A DNA stretch of 64,000 nucleotides from CAZNPU01 sp964575335 (GCA_964575335.1 CAZNPU010000011.1:1-64000), one strand, 5' to 3'. Shown: positions 45,072-55,041, counted from the first letter of the stretch. The notes: generated from the letters alone by a model not told the origin. Numbers and translations are program-made.

Positions 45072-46268
45072 ATGCGCATCATGCACATTTCAACCCGGTT
45101 GATTCTCGGCGGCTCGCAGGAGAACACGGTGCTGTCCTGCGAAGGTCAGGCTGCGCTGGGGCATGATGTCAGTTTGGTGTTCGGCCCGATTTATGGACCG
45201 GAAGGTTCGCTGCTGGATCGCGTCACCGCGTTTCGCACCGCCGATGGCCGATCGATTGAAGCCATTGAGACGCCCAACCTCGTGCGCGAAGTCAATCCGA
45301 TCAAGGATTGGCGCTGCTATGGCGATTTGTGCCGGCTGATTCGCAACTGGAAGCCCGATGTCGTACATACGCATTCATCGAAGGCGGGCATCCTCGGCCG
45401 GCTGGCGGCATGGAAGCAGCGCGTGCCCTGTGTCGTTCATACCATCCACGGCCCGCCGTTTCATCGTTATGAAGCGCGATGGCGCAATGCCATTTACATT
45501 CTTTCCGAGCGCATTGCTGCCAGGCGATGCCATGCCATCGTGTGCGTTGCTGACGCCATGCGCGAGCAGTTTTTGGCTGCGCGCATCGGCAGGCCCGAAC
45601 AGTATCGCACCGTCTACTCCGGCATGGAGGTGGAGCGCTTCATCAACCCCCAGTGGCAGCGATCTGAGGTGCGGCGAGAACTCCACTTCAGTGAGGAAGA
45701 TTTCATTGTTGGAACAGTCGCGCGTCTGGCGGAGAACAAAGGCCATGACGATCTGCTCGATGCGCTTGAACCGGTGATGCGCAGCCATGCCAACGTGAAG
45801 CTCCTGTGGGTTGGCGACGGTTGGTGGCGCGAGCGACTGCTCGAGCGAGTGCGCACGATGGGTCTGCAGGACCGCGTGGTGACAACCGGTCTGGTGCCGC
45901 CGGAGCACATTCCCAAGTACATGCAGGCGATGGACGTACTGGTTCACCCGAGCTACCGCGAAGGTCTGCCGCGAACGGTCACGCAGGCGCTGCTGAGCGC
46001 GCTGCCCGTTGTGGCATACGATGTGGACGGCACGAAGGAAGTCTGCATCACCGGTGAGACGGGGCGGCTGGTGTCGCCGGGCGATCTGGCGGGCTTGCGC
46101 GAAGCGGTGATCTGGATGATGGAGCACGCCCAGGAGCGGGCAGCGATGGGGCAACGCGGACGCGAAATGTGCCGACATCGCTTTGCCGCTTCCACGATGG
46201 TGAATGAACTGGAGAAGGTGTATGCAGCGGTTTTGGGTCAGCCCGCAGCAGCCGGCAAGCTGGCGTAG
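45072..46268 (+). CDS. Glycosyltransferase family 4 (GT-B fold)
   Basis: The 398-residue enzyme shows the GT4 pattern. The N-terminal acceptor domain has a glycine loop (STRLILGGSQENTV) and VHTHSSKAGILGRLAA. The donor domain has VGTVARLAENKGHDDLLDAL, and the EX7E-like region is HPSYREGLPRTVTQALLSALPVVAYDVDG. The two glutamates around the GLPRT segment are the expected donor-phosphate contacts. It likely adds a sugar to a lipid-linked or surface glycan; donor and acceptor are unknown. galE, a DUF368 transporter and a CapD-like dehydratase follow within 9 kb. Confidence 0.93.
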   Translation: MRIMHISTRLILGGSQENTVLSCEGQAALGHDVSLVFGPIYGPEGSLLDRVTAFRTADGRSIEAIETPNLVREVNPIKDWRCYGDLCRLIRNWKPDVVHTHSSKAGILGRLAAWKQRVPCVVHTIHGPPFHRYEARWRNAIYILSERIAARRCHAIVCVADAMREQFLAARIGRPEQYRTVYSGMEVERFINPQWQRSEVRRELHFSEEDFIVGTVARLAENKGHDDLLDALEPVMRSHANVKLLWVGDGWWRERLLERVRTMGLQDRVVTTGLVPPEHIPKYMQAMDVLVHPSYREGLPRTVTQALLSALPVVAYDVDGTKEVCITGETGRLVSPGDLAGLREAVIWMMEHAQERAAMGQRGREMCRHRFAASTMVNELEKVYAAVLGQPAAAGKLA

Positions 46269-46269
46269 C

Positions 46270-48468
46270 GTGCAGCCAGATGCGGTCAACAGCAGGGGGG
46301 TGATTGTTGCAATTACGGTCTTGTGGGCGGTTTTATCATCTTCGTTTGCGCAGCCTGGTGGGTGGTCCTATTCTTCGCAGCCGCCCGAGCTGCACGCACC
46401 CACATTTGCTGCAGCATTGATCGCCACGCTCAATGAGCAGATCGAGCAGCGCGGCGTCGTTGTGCCGCCTGATGATGTGGCTGCGCAGATCGTTGCGCGT
46501 GTGAGTATCAACACCCGTGCAATCGCTGCCGACTTGCTTGCTGCAGGCGACCGTGCGGGGGTGGAGGGAAGTGCTGCGCTTGTGGCGGGCATGAGGCTGG
46601 CGCGATCATGCGATGCCATAGACGCACTGCTTGCGCCGCTCACGGTAGATGCAGCAGCAGACGATGCATCGATTGATGAGGAACAGCGTGCGCAGGCGCT
46701 GATGTGGCTGCGCCGCTTCAACGATGCAGCCGCAGCGCTTCGCGCACAGCCTCGAACATTTGATCAGCGTGAACTCGATGAACTGTTGCCGGAAACCTTC
46801 GCGCCACTTGTCGAGGCGATGATTTCGCTCGGTCATGGCGCAGTCGTGACGCATTGGATCGATGCAGCAGCCGTTACGGGCAATGCTGACGCCGAAGAAG
46901 CAGCTCCGGCGCGATTGCCCGACGATGCGCCTGCGACGCTTGAAAATCGGATTGCAGCGATGCGCAATCGCGTTGAAAGTTCATCGCTCCCGCCCCAAAC
47001 AATTGAAGTGATTAGCCAGATGCTTGATTACCTTGAGCGCGGGCAGCAGTTTGTCGAGCTGCGGCCGCGTGTTGAGGCTCTGTGGGGAACGATCGATCGA
47101 TTGCTTGATTTTGCTGATGCTCTACACGCAGCTGCGTGGCTTACCGAATTGGAAAAGGGAAGTTACTTCGCGCGGCTGCATGAAGCCGTGACGCATTTGG
47201 CTGAACCCGCCAGTCGCCCGATGGCTGATCGGCTGATCCTGCAGCTTGAGGCGTCGCATGCGGCCATTGACCGGATGAACGCGCTGGCGGAACATCGAGT
47301 TGATCTGCGGCCGCTCAAGGCGGCGTTCATGGCGATTGACGCGCCTCGGGCTGATGCAAAGCAGGACACCGATGCGGAGCATGACTCGCGCATCGCGCTG
47401 CAGCAGTTGGCTGCCGTTCTCTCGTGTATGGTCGACTATCGTGAACTCGATCCGGCCCGCTTGCCTCGCGACCTGCAGCGCACCGGCAATGAACTCGACA
47501 AGATGTATCGAGCAGTTGAAAAATCGCTTGTCACGCAACTGCAAACTGTTGCTGCGGGCGATTCATGGAACGCCGATTCGGCAATGGAGAATCTCCTGGC
47601 CCAGCAGGCGCAACTGCTGTCAGATCTGCAGCGCATTCGCCGCGTACCGGCGTGGCTCGACGCCATGGTGATGATCGATCCGCGGAGCCGACCGGCGCTG
47701 ACGCGACATCTTTCCAGGTTTTTCGAGTCGCTTGTGAATCCGGCCAGACGATCCGACGCGATCGCAACGCTTGATCAGTTTGAACGAGAGTTGAACTGGT
47801 TTGCAAAACTGCCGTTTGAAGACGAACTGCGCAGCGGCGATGCGGCGGCAATCCAGGCGACCGGCGGACTGCACGAAGAGCTTGCTCAACTGATCACCGA
47901 GCAACGTCGCGAATGGGCGAAGAGCTGGAGCGCAGGTCATGTGGATTTGACAGCCGGCGAGCGCATGAAACTGCTGTATCGGCTTGCGCAGTTGATGGAG
48001 GATGTCGCCATCATCGTGCGCCAGCAGGATGCTGCGGTGGAGCTTGATCGATGGGCCGGCTGGCATTTGCCGATGGACATGGTCATACGCCCATGGGTGG
48101 ACGTTTCAGCGCGGCTCAAGCTTGCCACGTCAGCAGCGCTGCAGGGCGACGACGCGGCGCTGGCTTTGCAGCTCGAGCAGATCAACCGCGATGCGCCGCT
48201 GGTGAAACTGGTGGGCCGGCTTTCGAACCAGCTCGGTGATGCGCTGGAATCGCTGCCTTCGGGCGGCGTTGGCGCACTGGGGCTTTTAGTGCATCCGCCG
48301 CATGAAGACGCATGGCTGGTTGAGCATCGGCAGGTCTTTGCCGATCTTTGCCGCTATGTTCTGGAATGCGAGCACTTGCGCGCTTCGGCTCGTGATGACG
48401 AGGCTGCGGTTGTGAATCAGTACGTCAATTTGCTGGCGGATCGGCTGTTTGCAGTGATATCGCCGTAA
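46270..48468 (+). CDS. Large exported helical protein of unknown function
   Basis: The protein of about 732 residues starts immediately after the glycosyltransferase stop if GTG 46270 is used. GTG 46300 after AGCAGGGG, or an overlapping ATG at 46204, are alternatives. The hydrophobic stretch VIVAITVLWAVLSSSFAQ is a signal peptide ending before QPGGWSYSS. The remainder is helical, rich in Ala, Asp, Arg and Leu, with no catalytic motif or known domain that I can identify. Codon use is like its neighbours. Its close spacing suggests co-transcription with the glycosyltransferase. Confidence 0.72.
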   Translation: MQPDAVNSRGVIVAITVLWAVLSSSFAQPGGWSYSSQPPELHAPTFAAALIATLNEQIEQRGVVVPPDDVAAQIVARVSINTRAIAADLLAAGDRAGVEGSAALVAGMRLARSCDAIDALLAPLTVDAAADDASIDEEQRAQALMWLRRFNDAAAALRAQPRTFDQRELDELLPETFAPLVEAMISLGHGAVVTHWIDAAAVTGNADAEEAAPARLPDDAPATLENRIAAMRNRVESSSLPPQTIEVISQMLDYLERGQQFVELRPRVEALWGTIDRLLDFADALHAAAWLTELEKGSYFARLHEAVTHLAEPASRPMADRLILQLEASHAAIDRMNALAEHRVDLRPLKAAFMAIDAPRADAKQDTDAEHDSRIALQQLAAVLSCMVDYRELDPARLPRDLQRTGNELDKMYRAVEKSLVTQLQTVAAGDSWNADSAMENLLAQQAQLLSDLQRIRRVPAWLDAMVMIDPRSRPALTRHLSRFFESLVNPARRSDAIATLDQFERELNWFAKLPFEDELRSGDAAAIQATGGLHEELAQLITEQRREWAKSWSAGHVDLTAGERMKLLYRLAQLMEDVAIIVRQQDAAVELDRWAGWHLPMDMVIRPWVDVSARLKLATSAALQGDDAALALQLEQINRDAPLVKLVGRLSNQLGDALESLPSGGVGALGLLVHPPHEDAWLVEHRQVFADLCRYVLECEHLRASARDDEAAVVNQYVNLLADRLFAVISP

Positions 48469-48497
48469 CCAGATGCGGCGTAGCGGCTGAACCGCCA

Positions 48498-48503
48498 TAT
48501 CAT
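48498..48503 (+). promoter_or_regulatory. Possible -10 box close to the bshB1 start
   Basis: TATCAT, six bases before the ATG at 48510, with no Shine-Dalgarno sequence between. No recognisable -35 box. Confidence 0.38.
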
Positions 48504-48509
48504 GCCCGC

Positions 48510-49190
48510 ATGGCAAACATTCTTGTTGTTGGTCCGCATCCTGACGATCAGGAACTGGGTATGGGCGGCACGATCGCGCGCCTGGTTGAGCAGGGGCATA
48601 ACGTGCTGCTGCTGGACATGACCAACGGCGAACCGACGCCGTATGGCACTGTGGAGATTCGTGCTCGGGAAGCTGCGCGAGCGGCTGAAATACTTGGCGT
48701 GCGTCGCATCTGTCTCGATCTGCCCAACCGCAAGGTGCAACATTCGCTTGAGGCAAGGCACAAGGTGGCGGGGGTGATTCGTCAACATCAGGCCCAGATC
48801 GTGTTCACGCCGTATTTCCACGACGCTCACCCCGATCACATCGCCACCACGCGCATCGTGGAAGATGCGCGCTTCGACGCCAAGCTGACCAAGATCGATC
48901 TGCCGGGCGAACCGATTTATCCGAAGTGGTTCTTTTATTACTACGCCACGCATCTGCGCTGGGTGGCTGATCCGAATTTTCTGTTTGATATCACAGGCTT
49001 CGAACAGCGCAAGCGCGATGCGATCTTGGCTTACGAGAGTCAATTTGTCACGCCGGAGCGGAATCGACAGGTTGTGAACTGGATTGACGCAGCGAACGTG
49101 TATTTTGGAAGCCGCATCGGAACCGCAGCCGCCGAGCCGTTTTTTACAAAAGAGCCGATCGGGCTGAATGGGATTGAATCGTTGACGTAA
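48510..49190 (+). CDS. bshB1: LmbE-family deacetylase, bacillithiol pathway BshB1-like
   Basis: The zinc-dependent enzyme is predicted to remove the acetyl group from GlcNAc-malate during bacillithiol synthesis. The 226-residue protein has the metal and catalytic motif GPHPDDQELG at 8-17 and a second HPDH at about 109-112. It also has the BshB1-type stretches TNGEPTPYGT and RRICLDLPNRKVQ, and ends with AAAEPFFTKEPIG. Bacillithiol occurs in Firmicutes, Deinococcus, Bacteroidetes and others; bshA and bshC are not in the window. A general LmbE deacetylase is the alternative. Confidence 0.88.
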   Translation: MANILVVGPHPDDQELGMGGTIARLVEQGHNVLLLDMTNGEPTPYGTVEIRAREAARAAEILGVRRICLDLPNRKVQHSLEARHKVAGVIRQHQAQIVFTPYFHDAHPDHIATTRIVEDARFDAKLTKIDLPGEPIYPKWFFYYYATHLRWVADPNFLFDITGFEQRKRDAILAYESQFVTPERNRQVVNWIDAANVYFGSRIGTAAAEPFFTKEPIGLNGIESLT

Positions 49191-49284
49191 CGAAACGGGC
49201 GGCATTTCTGCGACCTGCTCATTGGTGCGAACGTAGAATGCACCATCTCTCTTCTGGCACGAGGAGTCACCTCTGAGCTTTGCT

Positions 49285-50379
49285 TTGCCCATCCTTGGCA
49301 ACGGCAACGCGGCCGCGACGGCGAACATGGCTGGCGCAGCAACGCCGCCGGTCGCACCATTGCACGCTTCGCAGCCGGATCGGCTCATTGATTCGTACGG
49401 TCGGACGATTCGAGACCTGCGTTTGTCGGTGACCGATCGCTGCAACTTTCGTTGCGTGTACTGCATGGATCCGGATTTTCGCTACATGCCCAAACAGCAG
49501 TTGCTCTCGCTTGATGAGTATCTGCAGGTGGTGCGGGTTTGCCTTGGTCTTGGGATACAGAAGCTGCGCATCACCGGCGGCGAGCCGACGCTGTACCCGC
49601 ACCTGAGCGAGCTCATCGCGGAGCTTGGGCGCATGGCGATTCGCGACCTGGCGATCACGACCAATGGCTCGCTGCTGGAGAAAATGCCGCTTGAGCAGTG
49701 GCGGCGCGACGGCTTGCGGCGGATCACGCTCAGCCTGGACAGCCTGCAACCGCAGCGTGTCGCCGCCATCACCCGGACAAGCGCTTCGCCACAGGATGTC
49801 GTCAAGGCGATTGGACTGGCGCGGGAGGCTGGGTTTGATCCGATCAAGGTGAATGCGGTCATTATGCGCGGTGTGAATGATGATGAGATCGCCGACTTTG
49901 CGGATTTTGCAATCGAACACCGCATCGACATGCGCCTGATCGAATTCATGCCGCTGGATTCAAGCCGGGCATGGGATCGGTCGCAGGTGGTCAGTGCTGA
50001 CGAAATGTTGGCAAAGATTCGCCAACGACATGAACTGATTCCGGTTGCTGAGGATGATCCCACCAGCACCTCGGTGAATTATCTTTTTGCGCAGCATGAG
50101 GGGCTGGAGCATCCCGGGAGAATCGGCATCATCGCGCCGGTGACGCGGCCATTTTGTGGAGCATGCAGTCGGCTGCGCGTCACTGCTGACGGCAAGGTGC
50201 GGCCGTGCCTGTTCAGCATGGAAGAATGGGACATGAAGCCGCTACTTCGCAAGGGCGCTTCGGAGCGCGAACTTCGGGCGTTTCTGGTCAACGCGGTGTG
50301 GACCAAGCAGGCTGGCCACGGCATCGGGTCTGAGACGTTTACGCCGCCGCCTCGAACAATGAGCGCAATCGGCGGGTGA
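49285..50379 (+). CDS. moaA: GTP 3',8-cyclase, molybdenum cofactor synthesis
   Basis: MoaA is a radical SAM enzyme that rearranges GTP in the first step of molybdopterin synthesis. The SAM cluster motif CNFRCVYCM is at about 53-61. The second cluster cysteines lie in FCGACSRLRVTADGKVRPCLF. The protein ends in the double glycine conserved in MoaA (SAIGG). The start is unclear. TTG 49285 lies 18 bases past GAGGAG, while an in-frame CTG at 49273 lies six bases past it. The first 35 residues are poorly conserved and low-complexity. TAGAAT (49234-49239) may be the -10 box. moaC and other moa genes are not nearby. Confidence 0.95.
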   Translation: MPILGNGNAAATANMAGAATPPVAPLHASQPDRLIDSYGRTIRDLRLSVTDRCNFRCVYCMDPDFRYMPKQQLLSLDEYLQVVRVCLGLGIQKLRITGGEPTLYPHLSELIAELGRMAIRDLAITTNGSLLEKMPLEQWRRDGLRRITLSLDSLQPQRVAAITRTSASPQDVVKAIGLAREAGFDPIKVNAVIMRGVNDDEIADFADFAIEHRIDMRLIEFMPLDSSRAWDRSQVVSADEMLAKIRQRHELIPVAEDDPTSTSVNYLFAQHEGLEHPGRIGIIAPVTRPFCGACSRLRVTADGKVRPCLFSMEEWDMKPLLRKGASERELRAFLVNAVWTKQAGHGIGSETFTPPPRTMSAIGG

Positions 50380-50561
50380 TCGACGTTGTGTTAAAAGGAA
50401 CAACGCAGTAGTGGATGTCATTGTGGTTCTGCGCACTCAGCAACGATGATGCACCTTTGCGCTGTCTGCAGAGGCGTGAACCTGGCCGATACGCTGATGC
50501 GAAATCTCCACACTGAGAATTGAAGCGGCTTGCTGCACTTCTGCAGAATCAGTGCGCGGGA

Positions 50562-51599
50562 TCAAGTTGCATCAGCAGATTTCTCGTAACCGTTTGGGTG
50601 CATCTGACGCCACCGCCATGCGCTGGCAATGATGCTTTCCAGGTCTGTACAGCGGGCTTGCCAGTTCAGCTCGGCGTTGATCTTTGCGGGATCGGCATAA
50701 AGCGAAGGTGGATCGCCTGCACGTCGCTTGCCTTCAACTTCCTTGAAATCAATGCCTGTCACGCGCCGGCACGCATCGATCACTTCGCGCACGGAGTATC
50801 CCCGGCCGATGCCGATGTTGTACGTCCGCGCATCGCCCGGCGCCAATGCATTCATGACCGTGACATGCGCGTCGATCAGGTCCGCCACATGGACGTAATC
50901 GCGAATGCACGTGCCGTCAGGCGTGGGATAATCGTTGCCGAAGATGGTAATGTGCGGCCTTTTGCCCAGCGCCACATCGAGGCAGATCGGAATCAGATGC
51001 GTTTCCGGATCGTGGTCCTCGCCGATGCGGCACTGCTCATCGCTTCCCGCCACGTTGAAATAGCGCAGCGCAGCGAATGCGAAATCTTCGCCCTTGTCGC
51101 GCTTCATACGCGTGTAGTCAGCAAGCATGTGCTCAACGTGCAGTTTCGACATGCCGTAGGGATTGATCGGCCGCTGCGGGCAATCTTCGCGGATGGGAAT
51201 AAGCTCCGGCGGCGGCTCGCCATAGGTTGCAGCAGTGCTGGAGAAAACCATCCGCTTCACGCCGACGGCATCCATGGCCTGCAGGAGCGTCAATGCGGAG
51301 GCTGTGTTGTTGGCGTAGTAGCGCAACGGCTGCTCGACCGATTCGCCCACGTAGGTCCACGCAGCAAAGTGCATGACCAGTTCAATCGCTCGGTCTCGCA
51401 GCAGTCGTTCCATGACGGACCGATCGCCGAAGTCAGCGTGTTCAAAATGAAACTCGCCGACGCGGCGCAGGGCTTCGAGTGCGCCGGCATTGCCGCGCGA
51501 CAGATTATCGACCACCGTGACCTCGTGGCCGTCTTCAAGCAATCGCAAGACTGCGTGCGATCCGATGTAGCCGGCTCCGCCGGTTACCAGCACGTTCAT
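50562..51599 (-). CDS. galE: UDP-glucose 4-epimerase
   Basis: GalE interconverts UDP-glucose and UDP-galactose and supplies galactose for surface glycans. The 345-residue protein has the NAD loop VTGGAGYIGSH (5-15), the catalytic serine region MVFSSTAATYG and the YxxxK motif in PYGMSKLHVE. It also has the C-terminal NIGIGRGYSVREVI and AGDPPSLYADPAKI. The minus-strand ATG has AGGAG seven bases before. It diverges from the DUF368 gene. The 180-base gap on its 3' side (50380-50561) holds only a weak CGTTGT/ACAACG hairpin at 50384-50405. Confidence 0.96.
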   Translation of the reverse strand: MNVLVTGGAGYIGSHAVLRLLEDGHEVTVVDNLSRGNAGALEALRRVGEFHFEHADFGDRSVMERLLRDRAIELVMHFAAWTYVGESVEQPLRYYANNTASALTLLQAMDAVGVKRMVFSSTAATYGEPPPELIPIREDCPQRPINPYGMSKLHVEHMLADYTRMKRDKGEDFAFAALRYFNVAGSDEQCRIGEDHDPETHLIPICLDVALGKRPHITIFGNDYPTPDGTCIRDYVHVADLIDAHVTVMNALAPGDARTYNIGIGRGYSVREVIDACRRVTGIDFKEVEGKRRAGDPPSLYADPAKINAELNWQARCTDLESIIASAWRWRQMHPNGYEKSADAT

Positions 51600-51768
51600 G
51601 TTGACTCCTGTGCAAGCATGTGGGGAAACTCCCCTATGCTATCGCATTCCCGATCCGGATGCGGCTGGTGCGTCAGCCGCTCCATTCGCAGCCGGAAGAC
51701 CGCAGCCGCAGCTTGACTTTATCGCACATTGCAGGAACCCCGAATCTGCTTCGCCGATACCAATCACC

Positions 51769-52827
51769 ATGACCAGTCAAAACAGCAATAACGAGCATGC
51801 TCTGTATCGCGGCGAAGCGCTGGCGGTGCGCAGCATTGTCGGTGGATTGTTGATGGGGCTTGCCAATCTCGTGCCCGGCATTTCAGGCGGCACCATGCTG
51901 CTGGCCGTGGGCGCCTATCCGCAGTTCATCAACGGCGTGGCGGAGCTTTCAACCTTTCGCTTTCGCCCGGCAACGATTCTGACGGTTGCCTGCATCATTG
52001 GCGCAGCGCTCCTGGCGATTGTGACGCTGGCCGGTCCGGTCAGCGAGCTGGTTGTGCATCATCGCTGGGCGATGTACAGCCTGTTCATCGGATTGACGCT
52101 GGGCGGCGTGCCGATTCTGTGGAAGCTGGCCAAGCCCGCCGATTCTGTGCTGGTGCTGACCTCGATCATTGGAATTGCGGTGATGGCTGCGATGGCGATG
52201 ATTGGACCGGCAGGCGCATCATCCAGCAGCAGCGGCAGTGATTCGCACGCTTATGCACTTTATTTCCTCGGCGGGCTGGCTGGGGCTTCCGCCATGGTCT
52301 TGCCCGGCATTTCAGGCGGATATCTGCTGCTGGTACTCGGACAATATGTCACGATTCTGTCCGCTGTGGCGGCGCTGAAAAACGGCGTCGGGAGCGGCGA
52401 CTGGGAGACGGTCGCGCAGGCCCTGCACATTCTTGTGCCGGTTGGCCTTGGCGTTGTGATGGGCGTTGTGGGCGTGAGCAATCTGATCAAGGTGATGCTG
52501 GAGAAATTCGAGCGGCCGACACTCGGCATACTGCTTGGGCTGCTGCTTGGAGCGGTCATCGGGCTTTGGCCATTCCAGCAGGGCGTCGCGCCTGAACCCG
52601 GCGACACATTCCGGGGCGATGTTGTGGCGCTGGACGAGCAGGGCCAGCTCATAATGCAGTCCACGGGCAGAATCATCGAAGCCAAGGACCACGACACTGC
52701 GTTTTTCACCCCCACGCTGCAGCAGGTCGCAGGTTCGATCGCCCTGATAGTGGCGGGGTTTGCAGTCTCAATAGGCGTGTCGCATCTCGGATCAGGCAAG
52801 GAAAAGCCCGGCAAGGAGCACGCCTGA
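51769..52827 (+). CDS. DUF368 polyprenyl-phosphate transporter (PopT-type)
   Basis: The 352-residue membrane protein has two homologous halves, each with the signature PGISGG: GLANLVPGISGGTMLL near 37 and AMVLPGISGGYLLLVLG near 178. About eight transmembrane segments are visible. The DUF368 family has been shown to recycle undecaprenyl phosphate across the membrane in other bacteria. That role fits the adjacent glycan genes. A hydrophilic loop after about 275 (GDVVALDEQGQLIM) precedes the last helix. The ATG at 51769 is preferred over a long unsupported upstream extension that overlaps the galE start. Confidence 0.9.
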   Translation: MTSQNSNNEHALYRGEALAVRSIVGGLLMGLANLVPGISGGTMLLAVGAYPQFINGVAELSTFRFRPATILTVACIIGAALLAIVTLAGPVSELVVHHRWAMYSLFIGLTLGGVPILWKLAKPADSVLVLTSIIGIAVMAAMAMIGPAGASSSSSGSDSHAYALYFLGGLAGASAMVLPGISGGYLLLVLGQYVTILSAVAALKNGVGSGDWETVAQALHILVPVGLGVVMGVVGVSNLIKVMLEKFERPTLGILLGLLLGAVIGLWPFQQGVAPEPGDTFRGDVVALDEQGQLIMQSTGRIIEAKDHDTAFFTPTLQQVAGSIALIVAGFAVSIGVSHLGSGKEKPGKEHA

Positions 52828-52955
52828 ACTCAAATTCTCAAGACAAGGCGAGAAGTGGGGCGTCTTGACTCATCCGACCGCCCCTGTTTGGCCGATAACT
52901 CCGCTGCGAACATTCTGCGTCGCCTAGCAGCGGCGCAGCAGGCTGGAGTCATCGG

Positions 52956-54470
52956 ATGCCGCAGAGTCGCCAATCCATGTGCGCTTCAGGCGCAACGGCA
53001 ATCATCATCGGGCAGCCGCGAACATGCCAGCGGCTGGAGCAGCAGCTTGATCTGATGGATCAGCGGCCCATTTCGCTGGGCTGGGTGCTGGCCGGTACTG
53101 ATCGCGAAGACATCAACGCCCTGGCTGGCAACCCGATTGTTCAAGACGCGACCATTCTGGGCACGACAGACGAATTGGAAGCGATCATCGCGCGGCGTCA
53201 GCCGGCCATGGCGCTGATCTGTCTGCCGGCGGTGATGAAGGATTTGATCGCCAGTCTCCGAACGAGATTGCGCCGACTGGGCGTTGCGGACCGCTTTGTG
53301 CCGACGCTGGAAGATCTGGTGGCAGGCATCGGCCCGCGCACCCATCTGGACATTGACCTGACGCAACTGCTCAACCGCCCAGCGCGGCAATTCGACAAAG
53401 AGGCCGTGCGCAGCGTCATCGAAAACAAACGCGTGCTCATCACCGGCGCAGGCGGTTCCATCGGCAGCGAACTGTCGCGCATTGCAGCGAGATTCAAACC
53501 GCAGCAGCTTGTTCTGATCGATCGCTCAGAAAACGCGCTGTTTGAGATCGATCGCCAGATCGCACGATCACATCCCACGCTGCCGCGCAAGGCGCTGTTG
53601 CACGATGTGGTGGAAGCGAAGGCGACACTGGCGCATTTTCGCACGCTGCAGCCGGACATCATCTTCCACGCCGCGGCGCACAAGCATGTGCCGATGATGG
53701 AGGATCACCCCGCCGCAGCGGTTGACAACAATCTCTTCGGCACCAAATCGGTGGCCGACGCTGCTGACGCCGTCGGTGCAGAGCGGTTTGTGATGGTTTC
53801 CACCGATAAGGCGGTGAATCCGACATCCATCATGGGGGCGACCAAGCGGCTGGCGGAGCTGTACGTGCAGCACATCAATCAGCGCTCTGCGACCGTATTT
53901 TCAATGGTGCGCTTCGGCAACGTGCTGGGATCCTCAGGCAGCGTCCTGGACACTTGGGCCAGACAGATCGCTGACGGCGGGCCGCTGACGGTGACCGACC
54001 CGGCAATGACGCGCTACTTCATGACTATCCCCGAGGCGGCTGCGCTGGTGATTCAATCGGCTGCGCTGGTTTCACCCGATGCACCAGGAGGCGAAGTTTT
54101 TCTGCTCGACATGGGAGAGCCGATTCGCATTGTCGATCTGGCCCGACGGTTTATCGAGCTGCACGGCCTGCAGCCAGTGTTATCGGACGACCAACTGCTC
54201 GACGCAGCCGGTCCGGGAACGATGCGGATCGTCTTTACCGGGGCCCGGCCGGGTGAAAAACTGCACGAGGAACTGGCTTTCGACGCTGAGTGCATGCGGC
54301 CAACCCGGCATCCAGACATCAATATCTGGATGCTTCCTGCCCCGGACAGCCGATATATCGAACACATGCTTTCACAACTCGCTCCAAACCATCGCCGGCA
54401 GGAGGCAGGCGTGTTGGCGCGAACAATCAGGAGCCTGATTCCCGAAATGACCGAGCCGGTCGCAGTATGA
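52956..54470 (+). CDS. CapD/FlaA1-like nucleotide-sugar 4,6-dehydratase
   Basis: The 504-residue protein lacks the four N-terminal membrane helices of WbpM/CapD. It keeps a Rossmann-like CoA-binding-type domain (about 10-145) and the extended SDR domain. The latter has the NAD loop LITGAGGSIGSELSR near 160, VSTDKAVNPTSIMGATKRLAE with the family's M-x3-K site, and FGNVLGSSGSVL. It ends with GARPGEKLHEEL and YIEHMLSQLAP. It probably makes a UDP-4-keto-6-deoxy sugar for surface polysaccharide. GGAG lies eight bases before the ATG. Confidence 0.92.
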   Translation: MPQSRQSMCASGATAIIIGQPRTCQRLEQQLDLMDQRPISLGWVLAGTDREDINALAGNPIVQDATILGTTDELEAIIARRQPAMALICLPAVMKDLIASLRTRLRRLGVADRFVPTLEDLVAGIGPRTHLDIDLTQLLNRPARQFDKEAVRSVIENKRVLITGAGGSIGSELSRIAARFKPQQLVLIDRSENALFEIDRQIARSHPTLPRKALLHDVVEAKATLAHFRTLQPDIIFHAAAHKHVPMMEDHPAAAVDNNLFGTKSVADAADAVGAERFVMVSTDKAVNPTSIMGATKRLAELYVQHINQRSATVFSMVRFGNVLGSSGSVLDTWARQIADGGPLTVTDPAMTRYFMTIPEAAALVIQSAALVSPDAPGGEVFLLDMGEPIRIVDLARRFIELHGLQPVLSDDQLLDAAGPGTMRIVFTGARPGEKLHEELAFDAECMRPTRHPDINIWMLPAPDSRYIEHMLSQLAPNHRRQEAGVLARTIRSLIPEMTEPVAV

Positions 54471-54509
54471 AAATCTTTGTGGACAACAACTTACAAGTGA
54501 TTCTACGGG

Positions 54510-54529
54510 AATCGGACACTATTCCGATT
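54510..54529. repeat. Small inverted repeat after the dehydratase gene
   Basis: AATCGGA (54510-54516) pairs with TCCGATT (54523-54529) around six bases, 40 bases past the stop codon. There is no proper T-run, so it is at most a weak terminator. Confidence 0.35.
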
Positions 54530-54666
54530 TGCATTCTCCACGCCAGGCGGTGAGAATACCGACCCTACCGCTTGGTTCATGGACCGTTCAGGCCATATGG
54601 CCTGATCAATTGGGTCGGCCGATGGCCTGCGGAGCGGGCCGGGCACCCCGGTTACAGGAACGCGTT

Positions 54667-55041
54667 ATGGTGAAACACACTTCTGCCACACGGTTGACGC
54701 TCGAGGAAGCGACCCGCCTGCGTGAACAGGCCTGCGACCTGCTCAACCGCTTGATGGTTGATCGCGAGCAAAGCGAGCGTCGCTTTGCCGAAGCTGGAAA
54801 GCGCGATGCCATGAAGACCGTCACTGGTCGCACAGCATTGGATTGTGCGGTGGCGTCCACGCGCGAGATGATTCAGAACATGGATGCGCTCCTGGCGGAG
54901 TTGCAGGGTGAAGTTGCATCCACCAATGCCGCACCGCGTCCCCAGCAGACGGTGATCACGACGAGGCCGATGTCGTGGCCAGGCTCTCGGTTTGCCGCCA
55001 AATCGCCTCTGCTGACCGGTTCAGTTTCTGCCAGCACATGA
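54667..55041 (+). CDS. Small helical protein of unknown function
   Basis: The 124-residue product is mainly two helices (about 8-50 and 58-82, rich in Arg, Glu and Leu) with a disordered Thr/Pro/Ser tail. No domain is recognised. The ATG at 54667 follows AGGAA. Its TGA stop overlaps the ATG of the next gene (ATGA at 55038), which points to translational coupling. Confidence 0.65.
   Translation: MVKHTSATRLTLEEATRLREQACDLLNRLMVDREQSERRFAEAGKRDAMKTVTGRTALDCAVASTREMIQNMDALLAELQGEVASTNAAPRPQQTVITTRPMSWPGSRFAAKSPLLTGSVSAST

Noticed and set aside
50520..51716. 398-codon plus-strand frame opposite galE
   Set aside because: galE has all its motifs on the other strand; this frame shows no domain and extends beyond galE only slightly.
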